From contig JAFRXJ010000057.1 in NCBI GenBank assembly GCA_017441525.1, forward strand, positions 1-49,939: 49,939 bases of DNA. The letters run 5' to 3'. Shown piece by piece: positions 15,792 through 26,569 of the stretch. The DNA is from Acholeplasmatales bacterium (GTDB taxonomy: Bacteria; Bacillota_I; Bacilli_A; Acholeplasmatales; Anaeroplasmataceae). The number at the start of each line of letters is the position of its first letter. The first letter of the stretch is position 1. The position numbers and the translations under genes were made by a program. The notes under the pieces are model-generated. The model was given only the letters and a program-made list of their open reading frames with translations. It was not told the origin of the DNA and did no database searches.

Positions 15792-17363
15792 CTATAAACC
15801 TACATTACCCATTTGAAGTAATATTCCTACTATCGCACCCATAATAATATAAATTATTGGATGCTTTTTAAATTTAAATACAAATACTGCAAAAATTAAA
15901 CCAACAGCTAATGCCTTAAAATTAATTAATAATTCAATAAATTTATAAATACAGCTAAAGAAATTAGCTCCGCCATTAGCTTTAAAATAATCAATTGTAG
16001 CATTAAATGCTGAAACTATATCATAATGTATAATTGACTCTGCATTAGGGTCAACAACATTAAAGATTGATACCTTTAATACTGAATATGCGGCAGCACA
16101 AATTAAACCAATTGAAGCTGCCCTAAGCCCATAGAATATCCATGCGACAAACTTGTTTTTACTAAATTTTTGTAAGAAAAGTGAAACAATTAATATAACA
16201 ATAATTGATGGAGATACTAATCCTAATGTCGAAATAATACTTCCTAAGAATGCTAAGAAATAATTATTATAAGCACCATTAGATACTGTATATCCAACAT
16301 ATGTAGACATATTTATTCCCATAGCACCTGGAGTTGATTCAGATACCGCAAGCATCGCAGTTAGCTCTGCTTCGTTAAACCAACCTGTAGTATTTCCAAG
16401 CTCATGTAAGAATGGTAATGTCGCAAGTCCACCACCAAAGGCACAAGCCCCAATTCTAAAGAAATTAAAATACATTGTAAAGAATATCCAATTATTAGTT
16501 GCAAATGAAACAATTAGACAAACTGCAATAATTATCCAGAAAAATGATGTAATAATTAGTGCATTGCGATATTTTTTATTTTTAATAAATAATAAACTTA
16601 TACATCCAATTAATCCAAATAATAATCCTACAAATAATCCTAATATAAAGAATAATACATTCTTTTTAGTATCACTCTTTTTCTTAGGTTCTTCTAAAAC
16701 TTTTTCCTCTTCTATCTTTTCTTCTTTTGTCTCTTCTTTAACTTCAAGTTCAGGCTCTTTAACTCTATATTTAGCTTCAAATCTTCTTTCTTTTATAAAA
16801 TTAATCAAAAGCCCAAGTAATGCTGAAGCAATTATATATGCATATAAAGGAATAAATTTAATAAATATAGCACAAAAAGCTATAGTTACTGCGATTACAA
16901 TACCCCAAATATCAACAATTGATTTTTTAGTTAATTTAACTATTGCTGATAAAACTAAAATAAATACAACAACATTTATTCCAGCTAGTGCGTTCACAAC
17001 AAATGGATTCTTACTAAAATTTGTAAGTAATGTCGCAATTATAAAAATAATAACAAATGCAGGTGATACAAATGAAATTGTAGCTAATATACCACCTAAT
17101 GTACCACATATCTTATAACCAATAAATGTTGATACATTAACAGCCATAGCTCCAGGAGTACACTGTCCTACTGCGTAATAATCTGCAAGCTCCTGGTCAG
17201 TACACCAGCCCTTCTTTTCAACTAATTCTCTTGATAACAATGGTAAAAGGGCATAGCCACCACCAAAGTTAACTATACCTAGCTTAAAAAACAAAAGACA
17301 AAGTAAAACAAGTCTTTTAAAATATGGAATTTTATAAACATTTTTATTATTTATATTATTCAT
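15792..17363 (-). CDS. chrA: Chromate-transporter (CHR) family protein, two-domain
   Basis: The 523-aa membrane protein carries two CHR domains. Each has the motif set FGGGYALLPLL / FGGGLATLPFL, GWCTDQEL / GWFNEAEL, and QCTPGAMAVNVSTFIGY / ESTPGAMGINMSTYVGY. The halves are joined by a highly charged Glu/Lys cytoplasmic linker (about 195-235). Many Firmicutes encode the halves as two small genes, so this is a fused form. Function could be chromate efflux or transport of a related oxyanion; the name does not prove a chromate substrate. It is the first gene of an operon with ABC-F and rlmD. Confidence 0.88.
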   Translation of the reverse strand: MNNINNKNVYKIPYFKRLVLLCLLFFKLGIVNFGGGYALLPLLSRELVEKKGWCTDQELADYYAVGQCTPGAMAVNVSTFIGYKICGTLGGILATISFVSPAFVIIFIIATLLTNFSKNPFVVNALAGINVVVFILVLSAIVKLTKKSIVDIWGIVIAVTIAFCAIFIKFIPLYAYIIASALLGLLINFIKERRFEAKYRVKEPELEVKEETKEEKIEEEKVLEEPKKKSDTKKNVLFFILGLFVGLLFGLIGCISLLFIKNKKYRNALIITSFFWIIIAVCLIVSFATNNWIFFTMYFNFFRIGACAFGGGLATLPFLHELGNTTGWFNEAELTAMLAVSESTPGAMGINMSTYVGYTVSNGAYNNYFLAFLGSIISTLGLVSPSIIVILIVSLFLQKFSKNKFVAWIFYGLRAASIGLICAAAYSVLKVSIFNVVDPNAESIIHYDIVSAFNATIDYFKANGGANFFSCIYKFIELLINFKALAVGLIFAVFVFKFKKHPIIYIIMGAIVGILLQMGNVGL

Positions 17364-17390
17364 ATATTTCTCCTTTTTTAAACCTTAAAC

Positions 17391-17399
17391 ATTATACCA
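17391..17399 (-). promoter_or_regulatory. Extended -10 promoter of the chrA operon
   Basis: TGGTATAAT on the minus strand, about 25 bp before the chrA start and its AAGGAG site. No consensus -35 is present at the right spacing. Confidence 0.6.
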
Positions 17400-17510
17400 T
17401 AGTTTTTATTATTTAAAAACAAATAATGTTTTCATATTGAGATAAATATGATAGAATAAAACTAATGAGGGACGTTTTAAATTAAATATTAAATTGAGAG
17501 GGTTGATATT

Positions 17511-19013
17511 ATGTCAGATGTAGGATTCTTTTTAGACAAATTAATATCTAGCGCAAAAGATAAAAATAAGAAAGATTTATTAACTAAAATACAAGATAAA
17601 TCTTTTTTTGAATCATTATGTGAAGTATGTAGCGTATTAAAGGAATTAGATTATGAATTAATATCAAAAAAAGATACTGGATTTGCATATGAAAAGGATA
17701 TTAATTTAAGAATATCTAGAGCTTTATCTAATAATTATTTCACTATATATTACGTAAATATATTTACAGGTGAATATGTTGGATATAGTTCAAATTCCGA
17801 TTATAAATCATTAAAAATTGAAGAAAATGGACATAACTTCTTTGAAGATGTTCAAAAAAACATTCAAAAATTCATATATGAAGAAGATAGAGAAAAACTA
17901 TCTAAATTACTAACAAAAGAAAAAATACTTGAAGAGGTTAATGATGGAAAATCATATCTAATAACATATAGATTAATGTTAAAAAATATACCTACTTATG
18001 TTCAGTTAAAAGCATTAAAATTAAGTAATGAGGATAGCAATATTATTATTGGTATTAGTAATATTGATGAACAGAAAAAAAGAGAGATGGAATATCAAAA
18101 AGCAATAAAAGCTAATATTACTTATTCTAATATTGCTTTAGCCTTAGCAGCAAATTATTTTGCTATTTATTATGTAGATATAAGTACTTCTTTCTATATT
18201 GAATATAATTTAGATAATGAATATCAGGTATTAAAAGAGATAAAACGAGGAAATGATTTCTTTGAAGGTCTTGAAAAGAATGCAAGAGAAAATTTAGTAC
18301 CTGAAGATTTACCTAAATTTTTATCTACTGTAGGAAAAAATAATTTAATTACAGAACTTAAAAATAACAAGGGTGTAAAAGTATCATATAGACAAATAAT
18401 AAATTCAAAACCTGAATATGTTGAATTAACTGCGATGAAATTATCTTCAGATAATAACCATATCATCTTAGCTGTTTCGAGCATAGATGCATGGAAGAAA
18501 AAAGAAAAAATATTTAATAAAATGCTTCATCAAGAAAAACAGCTTGCGAGAACAGATGCACTTACAGGAGCATTTAATAAATATTCATATAAAGAATTAG
18601 AAAAGAAAATAAATAGAAAAATTAAGAATAATTCCATTGATGAATTCTCAGTAGTTATTTGTGATATTAATAATCTTAAATTTATAAATGATACATTAGG
18701 TCATACAGCAGGAGATAAATATATAAATAATGCATTAAAGCTAATTAAAAAAATATTTAAAACTAATACAATATATAGAATTGGTGGAGATGAATTTAGT
18801 TTTCTTCTAACTGATAATGATTATTATGTTAGAGATTATTTATATGAAAAATTTATTATAGAAAATAATAAAAATAAAGAAGCTAATAAAGTAACACTCG
18901 CAATAGGTATTGCAGATTACTATAAAAATAGTGATTCATCACTAAATGATGTATTTAAAAGAGCTGATGAAAAAATGTATGAATTTAAAAAAGAATTTAA
19001 ATCTAAGCTATAA
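17511..19013 (+). CDS. Diguanylate cyclase with two PAS-like repeats
   Basis: The 500-aa protein has a C-terminal GGDEF domain (about 345-500) with DALTGAFNKYS, FINDTLGHTAGD and the intact active site RIGGDEFSF, so it should make c-di-GMP from GTP. The RxxD product-inhibition site five residues before GGDEF is absent. The N-terminal part is an internal duplication: NNYFTIYYVNIFTGEYVGYS (about 74-93) and ANYFAIYYVDISTSFYIEYN (about 204-223) open two similar PAS-like modules of about 130 residues. No membrane segment is seen, so it is a cytosolic sensor. The ligand is unknown. Confidence 0.88.
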   Translation: MSDVGFFLDKLISSAKDKNKKDLLTKIQDKSFFESLCEVCSVLKELDYELISKKDTGFAYEKDINLRISRALSNNYFTIYYVNIFTGEYVGYSSNSDYKSLKIEENGHNFFEDVQKNIQKFIYEEDREKLSKLLTKEKILEEVNDGKSYLITYRLMLKNIPTYVQLKALKLSNEDSNIIIGISNIDEQKKREMEYQKAIKANITYSNIALALAANYFAIYYVDISTSFYIEYNLDNEYQVLKEIKRGNDFFEGLEKNARENLVPEDLPKFLSTVGKNNLITELKNNKGVKVSYRQIINSKPEYVELTAMKLSSDNNHIILAVSSIDAWKKKEKIFNKMLHQEKQLARTDALTGAFNKYSYKELEKKINRKIKNNSIDEFSVVICDINNLKFINDTLGHTAGDKYINNALKLIKKIFKTNTIYRIGGDEFSFLLTDNDYYVRDYLYEKFIIENNKNKEANKVTLAIGIADYYKNSDSSLNDVFKRADEKMYEFKKEFKSKL

Positions 19014-19040
19014 AATCCGGGTAAATCCCGGATTTTGCTT
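19012..19040 (+). terminator. Terminator of the diguanylate cyclase gene
   Basis: AAAATCCGGG (19012-19021) pairs with CCCGGATTTT (19027-19036) across a 5-nt loop; it overlaps the stop codon region. Confidence 0.7.
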
Positions 19041-19052
19041 TCACTGGAATAA

Positions 19053-19081
19053 TTGACAATATAATCTTTTTTTGTTATAAT
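19053..19081 (+). promoter_or_regulatory. Consensus promoter of leuA
   Basis: TTGACA (19053-19058), 17 bp, TATAAT (19076-19081), both hexamers perfect. The 5' leader is only about 30 nt, so there is no room for a T-box or leader-peptide attenuator. Confidence 0.85.
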
Positions 19082-19118
19082 AATTTTCAATTATTAATAT
19101 AAAAATGGAGGTACGAAT

Positions 19119-20786
19119 ATGAAAGGGTTTGAAAAGTATTCAAGAGGCTATTTTATGCCACCAGTTGAGTGTAATGACTGGGTTAAAAAAGAATATATTG
19201 ATCATGCGCCAATATGGTGTAGTGTTGATTTAAGAGACGGTAATCAATCACTAATTAAACCAATGAGCCTTGACCAAAAGGTTGAATTCTTTAAGTTATT
19301 AGTTGAAATAGGCTTCAAAGAAATTGAAGTTGGTTTCCCAGCTGCTTCCGAAACAGAATATGAGTTCTTAAGAACATTAATTGATGGTGATTTAATACCT
19401 GATGATGTTACTATTCAAGTATTAACTCAAGCAAGACCTCATATTATTAAAAAGACATTTAAAGCACTTGAAGGTTGTAAGAGTGCTATAGTTCACTTAT
19501 ATAATTCTACTTCTTTAGCACAAAGGGAACAGGTATTTAAAAAATCTAAAGAAGAAATTCTTGAGATTGCTGTTGAAGGTGCTAAGATGTTAGTTGATTT
19601 AGCAAAAGAAACTGATGGTAACTTCTTCTTTGAATATTCACCAGAAAGCTTTACAGGAACTGAAATGGATTATGCTCTAGATGTATGTAACGCAGTAGTT
19701 GATGCATTTAAGCCAACACCTGAAAGAAAGCTAATCTTAAATTTACCTGCTACTGTTGAAATGTCATTACCTCATGTTTATGCATCACAAGTTGAATATA
19801 TTTCTAAATATGTAAAGAATAGAGAATCTGTTATTATTTCTCTACATCCACATAATGATAGAGGTACAGGAATTGCTGATGCTGAGCTTGGTATGCTTGC
19901 AGGTGCTGATAGAGTTGAAGGAACATTATTTGGAAATGGTGAAAGAACAGGAAATGTTGATGTTATTACACTAGCATTAAATATGTTCACTCATGGTGTA
20001 GATCCTAAATTAAATTTCCATGATATGCCAAAGATTATTAAATTATATGAATCAGTTACTGAAATGAAGGTTTATGATAGACAACCATATTCAGGAAAAT
20101 TCGTATTTGCTGCATTCTCTGGTTCTCACCAAGATGCAATATCTAAAGGTATTAAATATCATAAAGCTAACAAACTTGACACTTGGTCAGTTCCATATCT
20201 TCCACTAGATCCTAAAGATGTATCTAGAGAATATAGTGCTGATGTAATTAGAATTAATTCTCAATCTGGTAAAGGTGGTATTTGTTATATCCTAGAAACT
20301 AATTTCGGTCTAGATATTCCTCAAAAGATGAGAGAAACTGTTGGTTATTTAGTAAAAGATATATCTGATAAAGAACATAAAGAATTAACACCTAATGAAG
20401 TACAATCAATCTTCCTTGAAAACTTCGTTAACCTTAAATCACCACTTGAATTAAATGAATATCATTTCATTCGTGAAGGTGAATTATTCAAGGTTATGTT
20501 ATCTACTAAATTTGAAGGAAAGATTAATAATACATTAGCTGATGGTAAAGGTAGATTAGACGCTATCAGTAATGCATTAAAGGATTGTTATAAATTAAAT
20601 TATGAATTAACAAATTATGTTGAGCATAATTTAGAGTCTTCTTCTAAGGCTGAAGCTGCTGCCTATGTTTCTGTTAAATTTGGTAACAAAGAATATTGGG
20701 GTACTGGTATCCATGATGATATCATTTGTGCTTCTATCTATGCTTTAATTTCAGCAATTAATAATGCATTAAAAGATAATAATTAA
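19119..20786 (+). CDS. leuA: 2-isopropylmalate synthase (LeuA type 2)
   Basis: The 555-aa enzyme condenses acetyl-CoA and 2-ketoisovalerate, the first committed step of leucine synthesis. The catalytic TIM barrel shows WCSVDLRDGNQSL (about 33-45), GFKEIEVGFPAAS, HLYNSTS, ISLHPHNDRG and GTLFGNGERTGN. A C-terminal regulatory LeuA dimer domain (about 420-555) normally binds leucine. Length and start pattern (KYSRGYFMPP, HAPIWCSVDLRDGNQ) fit the type-2 enzyme. It is separate from, and opposite to, the ilv-leu operon but supplies the substrate of LeuCDB. Confidence 0.93.
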   Translation: MKGFEKYSRGYFMPPVECNDWVKKEYIDHAPIWCSVDLRDGNQSLIKPMSLDQKVEFFKLLVEIGFKEIEVGFPAASETEYEFLRTLIDGDLIPDDVTIQVLTQARPHIIKKTFKALEGCKSAIVHLYNSTSLAQREQVFKKSKEEILEIAVEGAKMLVDLAKETDGNFFFEYSPESFTGTEMDYALDVCNAVVDAFKPTPERKLILNLPATVEMSLPHVYASQVEYISKYVKNRESVIISLHPHNDRGTGIADAELGMLAGADRVEGTLFGNGERTGNVDVITLALNMFTHGVDPKLNFHDMPKIIKLYESVTEMKVYDRQPYSGKFVFAAFSGSHQDAISKGIKYHKANKLDTWSVPYLPLDPKDVSREYSADVIRINSQSGKGGICYILETNFGLDIPQKMRETVGYLVKDISDKEHKELTPNEVQSIFLENFVNLKSPLELNEYHFIREGELFKVMLSTKFEGKINNTLADGKGRLDAISNALKDCYKLNYELTNYVEHNLESSSKAEAAAYVSVKFGNKEYWGTGIHDDIICASIYALISAINNALKDNN

Positions 20787-20790
20787 AACC

Positions 20791-20822
20791 AAAAGACGTA
20801 TTCCTTCGAATACGTCTTTTTA
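20791..20822 (+). terminator. Terminator of leuA
   Basis: A perfect 13-bp stem, AAAAGACGTATTC with GAATACGTCTTTT (20791-20803/20808-20820), with a CTTC loop and T-run. Confidence 0.88.
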
Positions 20823-20905
20823 AATGTTATATATATTGATAATACTTTTTTTATTTCAAATATTTCTTTTTCTCTAGAATAAAACATGCAATTTCACTTC
20901 ACTTT

Positions 20906-20925
20906 TACTGAAATTGATTTCAGTA
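20906..20925. promoter_or_regulatory. Orphan 9-2-9 palindrome between convergent genes
   Basis: TACTGAAATTGATTTCAGTA is a perfect inverted repeat fused to a TATAAT at 20924-20929. It lies between two terminators of convergent genes with no gene to control, so it looks like a relic operator-promoter or a regulator-binding decoy. Confidence 0.55.
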
Positions 20926-20956
20926 TAATTATATCATCATTTTATAATGAATCAAT

Positions 20957-20984
20957 AAAAAAACCTTAAGACAAATCTTAAGGC
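20957..20984 (-). terminator. Terminator of the TrkA_C membrane protein gene
   Basis: Minus-strand stem CCTTAAGA/TCTTAAGG (20964-20971/20976-20983) with a CAAA-type loop and a run of seven T. Confidence 0.8.
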
Positions 20985-20991
20985 ATAATTT

Positions 20992-21993
20992 TTAATTCTT
21001 ATTTACTTCTAAAAAAACTTTCTTAATACTACTATAATTACCAAATATTACTATTACATCATTTTCTTCAATTATAGTATCCTTAGTAACTTTTATAGAT
21101 TCATCATTTCTCTTAAGAGTTAAAACATTTAAGTTATATTCTGTTTTAATCTGAGATTCAAATAGTTTTTTATCTTTTAATATTTCAGGTAAAATAGCTA
21201 TTTCTACTTCAGCCATTGCATCACTACCATAATTATCAATTAATGTAATAATATTTTCTTTTGGCTTAATTACTACTTCTTCATGTTGTTCATTTACTTT
21301 GTATGTAAACAAATCTTTAACTGTTTGTTTATTACCAAAAACAACAATTCTATCTTTCTTTTGAATAACAGTATCCTTTGTTATTTCAATTGTTCTATTA
21401 CCTCTTTTGAGCATCATTATATTAATATTATACTGAGCTTTAAAATTAGATTCCATTAATGTTTTATTTTCTAATATTTCAGGCATTTTATTTATATATA
21501 TTTCAACAATCGCGTCACTGTCATATGAATCAAGAATTGTTATGATATTATCATTATCATGTCTAGCAATTATTCTTCTACCTATTTTTTCTAATAGCTT
21601 TTCTAAAAATCTAGATACAAAGGGTAATTTACAAATAATTAAAATTAATAATAAAGATCCAACAATAACAACTATCCAATTTAAACTAATAAAATCAACT
21701 TTTTCCGGATTTATATTACTAATTAAGTTAATAATTAGGGATATAATTAATACATTAAATAAATTACCACAAATCATACAGATTACTGCAAGTCTTCTTC
21801 TACGTCTATTTAAAGTAATAACTTCAGCTTCTCCAGTTGTAAATCCAACACATGTAATCATAGAAATAACTTGAAATCTTGCCTTTTCTCTTGTAAGACC
21901 AGTAATTCTAAATAGTGCTGAGAAAAACTCAATTAAAGAGAAATATAGGACAATAGCAATTGATATTGCTAATATTGATGTAACTAAGCTCAT
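20992..21993 (-). CDS. Membrane protein with two TrkA_C (RCK_C) domains
   Basis: The 333-aa protein has about three to four hydrophobic segments in the first 130 residues (about 4-24, 40-55, 68-92, 105-125) with a TCVGFTTGE loop that recalls ion-channel selectivity loops, and a basic RRRRR stretch. Two tandem TrkA_C domains follow (about 148-230 and 246-328), each of the form IVEIYI...PEIL...L.ES..K..YN.N...LKR and ending in an IVVFG strand. TrkA_C domains regulate potassium or other ion transporters and can bind c-di-AMP in Firmicutes. The transported ion is unknown. The gene is alone between leuA and ilvB. Confidence 0.75.
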   Translation of the reverse strand: MSLVTSILAISIAIVLYFSLIEFFSALFRITGLTREKARFQVISMITCVGFTTGEAEVITLNRRRRRLAVICMICGNLFNVLIISLIINLISNINPEKVDFISLNWIVVIVGSLLLILIICKLPFVSRFLEKLLEKIGRRIIARHDNDNIITILDSYDSDAIVEIYINKMPEILENKTLMESNFKAQYNINIMMLKRGNRTIEITKDTVIQKKDRIVVFGNKQTVKDLFTYKVNEQHEEVVIKPKENIITLIDNYGSDAMAEVEIAILPEILKDKKLFESQIKTEYNLNVLTLKRNDESIKVTKDTIIEENDVIVIFGNYSSIKKVFLEVNKN

Positions 21994-22041
21994 AAAACCA
22001 CCTACTATATATATATTTATTATAATAAATTATATAGAAAT

Positions 22042-22072
22042 AAAAAAGGTCTAAAACAATTTTAGACCTAAT
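22042..22072 (-). terminator. Terminator of the ilv-leu operon
   Basis: AGGTCTAAA (22047-22055) pairs with TTTAGACCT (22061-22069) and is followed by T6 on the minus strand, just after the ilvB stop. Confidence 0.8.
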
Positions 22073-22077
22073 TTTTA

Positions 22078-23745
22078 TTATTTTAACATAATATCATCAA
22101 TTGGCTTGCCTGGAGCAACCATTGGTAATACCTTTTCATCAATTTCTACTATTGCGTTAATAATAGCAGGCTTTCTATTTTTAATTACAGATTCAATAGC
22201 CTTCTTATAATCTTCTCTAGTTTTAGCTTCATAATAATCTACGCCAAATGCTTTAGCAAGATACTCATAATTTAAGACAGTATCCAAAATTGTTTGACTA
22301 TATCTCTTTTCATAGAATGCTGTTTGCCATTGTCTAACCATACCAAGTACACCATTGTTTGCGATAACTACACATACAGGTAGATTATATTTAGCACATG
22401 TTAATAATTCATTCATATTCATTCTAAATGAACCATCACCAGCAATGTTAAATACATATGAATTTGGATGGCTAACTTGTGTACCAATTGAAGCACCTAA
22501 TCCAAAGCCCATTGTTCCTAAACCACCAGAAGTTATTAATCTTCTTGGTTCAGTATATTTAAAATATTGAGCAGCCCATAATTGGTGTTGTCCTACTTCT
22601 GTAGTAATATAACAATCACCCTTTGTTGCTTCTTGGATTGCTTCCATGAAATATCTTGGCTTTAAGCTAGATGAAACTTGGTTTTCTGTAAATATATTCT
22701 TCCAAGAATCTACTAATGCTAACCAAATAGGATTTTTCTTTGTAGAAATATATTTTTTGATTCTCTTGAAGAAATCCTTTAAATCCATAACTAAGCTTAC
22801 ATCATCTTTGATATTCTTATCAATTTCAGCTTGATCAATATCAACATGAATAATCTTTGCGTTTTCAGCAAAATGCTTATGATTTGATAATACACGGTCA
22901 GAGAATCTTACACCTAAAGCAATTAATAAGTCACATTCTACAACGCACTTATTAGAAGCTACAGTACCATGCATACCAATTAAACCTGTAGATAGTTTAT
23001 TAGTTTGATCAAATGCACCAATACCCATTAAAGATGTTGATGTAGGAATATCTAGCATTGTTGCAAATTCATTTAATTCCTTACTTGAATCACTCTTAAT
23101 AATACCACCACCAGCATAGATGAATGGCTTCTTAGCTGACATAATTAATTCAGCTGCTTCTTTAATTTTATCTTCACTTACTTCTGCAATTTGTTTTGCA
23201 GACTTATTGAAATCAATCTTAACAGGCTCATAGTCAGTAACAGCTGCAGTTACATCCTTAGGAATATCAATTAATACTGGTCCTGGTCTTCCAGATCTAG
23301 CAATTTCGAAAGCCTCACGGATAGTATCAGCAAGCTTATTAACATCTTTTACAATATAATTATGCTTTGTAATAGGCATAGTTATACCAGCAATATCCAC
23401 CTCTTGGAATGAATCTTTTCCTAGCAATGCATTTGTTACGTTACCTGTAATAGCAACAACAGGAACTGAATCCATATATGCAGTTGCAATACCAGTGACT
23501 AAGTTTGTAGCACCTGGACCTGATGTCGCAAGGCATACTCCAACCTTACCAGTTGATCTAGCATAACCATCAGCTGCATGTGATGCACCTTGCTCATGGC
23601 TAGTTAAAATATGCTTTATTCTATCTTGATTTTTATAAAGCTCATCATAAATATTTAATACAGTTCCACCTGGATAACCGAAAATTGTATCTACGCCTTG
23701 CTCTACTAAACATTCAACGATGATTTGTGAACCATTAAGTTTCAT
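22078..23745 (-). CDS. ilvB: Acetolactate synthase large (catalytic) subunit
   Basis: The 555-aa ThDP enzyme makes acetolactate (valine/leucine) or acetohydroxybutyrate (isoleucine). N-terminal domain: FGYPGGTVL and the catalytic Glu in TSHEQGASHAADGYA. C-terminal ThDP-binding motif: NIAGDGSFRMNMNELLT. GMVRQWQ and the FAD-binding middle domain match the biosynthetic (IlvB/IlvI) rather than the catabolic AlsS type. The regulatory subunit IlvN is encoded first in the same operon, seven genes upstream. It is the last gene of the operon. Confidence 0.94.
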   Translation of the reverse strand: MKLNGSQIIVECLVEQGVDTIFGYPGGTVLNIYDELYKNQDRIKHILTSHEQGASHAADGYARSTGKVGVCLATSGPGATNLVTGIATAYMDSVPVVAITGNVTNALLGKDSFQEVDIAGITMPITKHNYIVKDVNKLADTIREAFEIARSGRPGPVLIDIPKDVTAAVTDYEPVKIDFNKSAKQIAEVSEDKIKEAAELIMSAKKPFIYAGGGIIKSDSSKELNEFATMLDIPTSTSLMGIGAFDQTNKLSTGLIGMHGTVASNKCVVECDLLIALGVRFSDRVLSNHKHFAENAKIIHVDIDQAEIDKNIKDDVSLVMDLKDFFKRIKKYISTKKNPIWLALVDSWKNIFTENQVSSSLKPRYFMEAIQEATKGDCYITTEVGQHQLWAAQYFKYTEPRRLITSGGLGTMGFGLGASIGTQVSHPNSYVFNIAGDGSFRMNMNELLTCAKYNLPVCVVIANNGVLGMVRQWQTAFYEKRYSQTILDTVLNYEYLAKAFGVDYYEAKTREDYKKAIESVIKNRKPAIINAIVEIDEKVLPMVAPGKPIDDIMLK

Positions 23746-23768
23746 AAATATTCACCCTTTTCTTTATT

Positions 23769-25433
23769 TTAGTCTTCCTCGAAAATTGCACCAGTTGATG
23801 CAGATGTTACAAGCTTTCTATAACGAGCTAGGTAGCCTGTAACTGGCTTTAATACCATTTTGAAATTCTTTTTACGTTTTGCGATTTCTTCATCAGATAC
23901 TAATAAATTGATCTTACAATTAATAATATCGATTTCAATCATATCTCCGTCTTCTACAAGACCAATTAATCCACCTTCAGCAGCTTCAGGAGAAACGTGA
24001 CCAATTGATGCACCACGTGTAGCACCTGAGAATCTACCATCAGTGATTAAAGCACAGTCCTTATCAAGACCCATACCAGCAATTCTAGATGTAGGAGCTA
24101 GCATTTCTCTCATACCAGGACCACCCTTAGGGCCTTCATAACGGATTACAACTACATCGCCCTTTTGAATTTTTCCACCATCGATTGCAGCAATTGCTTC
24201 CTCTTCAGAATTAAAGCATTTAGCAGGTCCTGTATGCTTTAACATTTCAGGAGCTACTGCACCACGTTTAACAACGCAGCCATTTAATGCTAAATTACCC
24301 TTTAATACAGCAATACCACCAATCTTTGAGTATGGATTGTCAATTGGACGAATAATATCTGTATTCTTATTAACAGCATTCTTAATATTTTCTCTAATAG
24401 TCTTACCAGTTACTGTTAATAAATCTAGGTCTAAGGCACCATCAATCTTAGATACTTCTTTCATTACAGCTTGAATACCACCAGCTTCATTTAAATCCTC
24501 CATATAAGTATGTCCGGCAGGAGCTAAATGACATAAATTAGGTGTATGTTCAGAAATTGCATTAGCCATATCTAAATTAATGCTAACACCTGCTTCATGT
24601 GCGATTGCAGGTAAATGAAGCATTGTATTAGTTGAACAACCTAAAACCATATCCATTGTTAAAGCATTCTTAAATGATTTTTCATTAACAATGTCTCTAA
24701 TCTTTACATTATTTTTAACTAAGTCCATGATTTTCATACCAGTGTGCTTAGCTAATCTAATTCTATCTGCATATACAGCAGGAATTGTACCATGACCAGG
24801 TAGGGCAATACCTAATACTTCACACATACAGTTCATTGAGTTTGCAGTATACATACCAGAGCATGAGCCACATCCAGGACAAGAATGATCTTCATATTCT
24901 TGTAATTCCTCTTCTGTAATCTTGCCTGATAAATATTTACCTACAGCTTCAAATGTTGAAGATAATGAAGTTTTTTGACCATTAACACGTCCTGCAAGCA
25001 TAGGTCCACCTGAACAAACGATTGTAGGTAGATTTAATCTACAAGCGCCCATTAGCATACCAGGAACGATTTTATCACAGTTAGGAATTAATACTAATCC
25101 ATCAAATGCATGAGCACGTGCCATACATTCAGTACTATCTGCGATTAATTCTCTTGTAACTAAAGAGTATTTCATACCCTCGTGACCCATTGCGATACCA
25201 TCACATACTCCAATTGCAGGGACGACGATAGGTGTACCACCAGCCATTAAAATACCAGTTTTTACAGCCTCAGCTATTTTATCTAGATGAGCATGTCCTG
25301 GAACAATGTCACTTTTAGCACATACGACACCAATTAATGGTCTTTCGATTTCCTCATCTGTATATCCTAATGCTTTGAATAATGATCTATTAGGAACCAT
25401 TTCAGGTCTCTTTTTAACTACATCGCTTTTCAT
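23769..25433 (-). CDS. ilvD: Dihydroxy-acid dehydratase
   Basis: The 554-aa Fe-S enzyme dehydrates the dihydroxy acids made by IlvC to the 2-keto acids of valine and isoleucine. Cluster Cys residues are in [15 protein letters not shown] (about 117-131) and [19 protein letters not shown] (about 187-205). [20 protein letters not shown] is the C-terminal signature. Length is normal. It is preceded by leuB (28-bp gap) and followed by ilvB (23-bp gap) in the operon. Confidence 0.95.
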   Translation of the reverse strand: MKSDVVKKRPEMVPNRSLFKALGYTDEEIERPLIGVVCAKSDIVPGHAHLDKIAEAVKTGILMAGGTPIVVPAIGVCDGIAMGHEGMKYSLVTRELIADSTECMARAHAFDGLVLIPNCDKIVPGMLMGACRLNLPTIVCSGGPMLAGRVNGQKTSLSSTFEAVGKYLSGKITEEELQEYEDHSCPGCGSCSGMYTANSMNCMCEVLGIALPGHGTIPAVYADRIRLAKHTGMKIMDLVKNNVKIRDIVNEKSFKNALTMDMVLGCSTNTMLHLPAIAHEAGVSINLDMANAISEHTPNLCHLAPAGHTYMEDLNEAGGIQAVMKEVSKIDGALDLDLLTVTGKTIRENIKNAVNKNTDIIRPIDNPYSKIGGIAVLKGNLALNGCVVKRGAVAPEMLKHTGPAKCFNSEEEAIAAIDGGKIQKGDVVVIRYEGPKGGPGMREMLAPTSRIAGMGLDKDCALITDGRFSGATRGASIGHVSPEAAEGGLIGLVEDGDMIEIDIINCKINLLVSDEEIAKRKKNFKMVLKPVTGYLARYRKLVTSASTGAIFEED

Positions 25434-25461
25434 ATTGAACCTCCAAATTTCTAAATTTAAA

Positions 25462-26568
25462 TTACTTTAATGCCTTAACAACAAGGTCTCCCATTTCTTC
25501 TGTTCCGACCTTCTTAGAAGCATCGTCTAAATCCTTATTGAAAATATCACCAGTTCTATAACCAGCATTTAATACATCCATAACTGCCTTATCAATTGCA
25601 TCAGCTTCCTTCATTAAGCCTAGAGAATATCTAAACATCATTGGAACTGATAAAATTGTAGCAAGTGGGTTTGCAAGATTCTTACCTGCAATATCAGGAG
25701 CTGAACCATGAATTGGCTCATATAATCCTAATGTTCCTGCACCTAAAGATGCAGATGCTAACATACCGATTGAACCAGCAACTTGTGAAGCTTCATCAGT
25801 TAAGATATCACCAAAGATGTTAGATGTTACGATAACATCAAATTGTCTTGGGTTTCTAACTAATTGCATTGCACAGTTATCTACATACATTTCAGATGTT
25901 TCAACATCTGGATAATTCTTCTTTACTCTATCAAATACTGCTCTCCATAATCTTGAAGACTCTAATACGTTAGCTTTATGAACACAGCATAATTTATGAT
26001 TTCTCTTTTGAGCTGCTTCAAAACCAGTCTTTAAGATTCTTTCGATTTCAAATACTGAATACTTCTCTAAATCAGAAGCCCAGCAATCCTTGTTTTCAGG
26101 GTTGAATTTAGGAGAATTAGCCTTCTCACCAAAATACATACCACCAGTTAATTCACGAACAACTAAAATGTCTAATCCATCACCAATGATTTCAGCCTTT
26201 AAAGGTGAAGTATGTTGTAATTGTGGATATAATACTGCAGGTCTTAAGTTAGCATAAAGCTTTAAAGCTCCACGAATACCAAGTAATCCTTTTTCAGGAC
26301 GGTCACCATTTGGAAGGTTATCCCACTTTGGACCACCAACAGCACCAAGTAATACTGCATCTGATGCTAATGCTGCATCAATTGTATCTTGAGGTAATGA
26401 GCAGCCATCCATATCGATTGCGATACCACCCATTCTCTTTTCTGTAATCTTGAAATCATATCCATAGATTTCACCAATTCTATTAATTACCTTTACAGCT
26501 TGTTTTACGATATCTGGACCGATACCATCACCAGGTAATGTAACAATGTTAAATGTCTTCTTAGCCAT
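25462..26568 (-). CDS. leuB: 3-isopropylmalate dehydrogenase
   Basis: Start chosen at the ATG at 26568 ([19 protein letters not shown]), with GAGGAG inside the end of leuD; an upstream in-frame ATG would overlap leuD by 20 bp. The 368-aa protein has [51 protein letters not shown] and the NAD-binding loop [14 protein letters not shown]. It oxidises 3-isopropylmalate, and also 3-methylmalate (from CimA), which links leucine and isoleucine synthesis here. It starts 1 bp after the leuD stop. Confidence 0.94.
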   Translation of the reverse strand: MAKKTFNIVTLPGDGIGPDIVKQAVKVINRIGEIYGYDFKITEKRMGGIAIDMDGCSLPQDTIDAALASDAVLLGAVGGPKWDNLPNGDRPEKGLLGIRGALKLYANLRPAVLYPQLQHTSPLKAEIIGDGLDILVVRELTGGMYFGEKANSPKFNPENKDCWASDLEKYSVFEIERILKTGFEAAQKRNHKLCCVHKANVLESSRLWRAVFDRVKKNYPDVETSEMYVDNCAMQLVRNPRQFDVIVTSNIFGDILTDEASQVAGSIGMLASASLGAGTLGLYEPIHGSAPDIAGKNLANPLATILSVPMMFRYSLGLMKEADAIDKAVMDVLNAGYRTGDIFNKDLDDASKKVGTEEMGDLVVKALK

Positions 26569-26569
26569 T

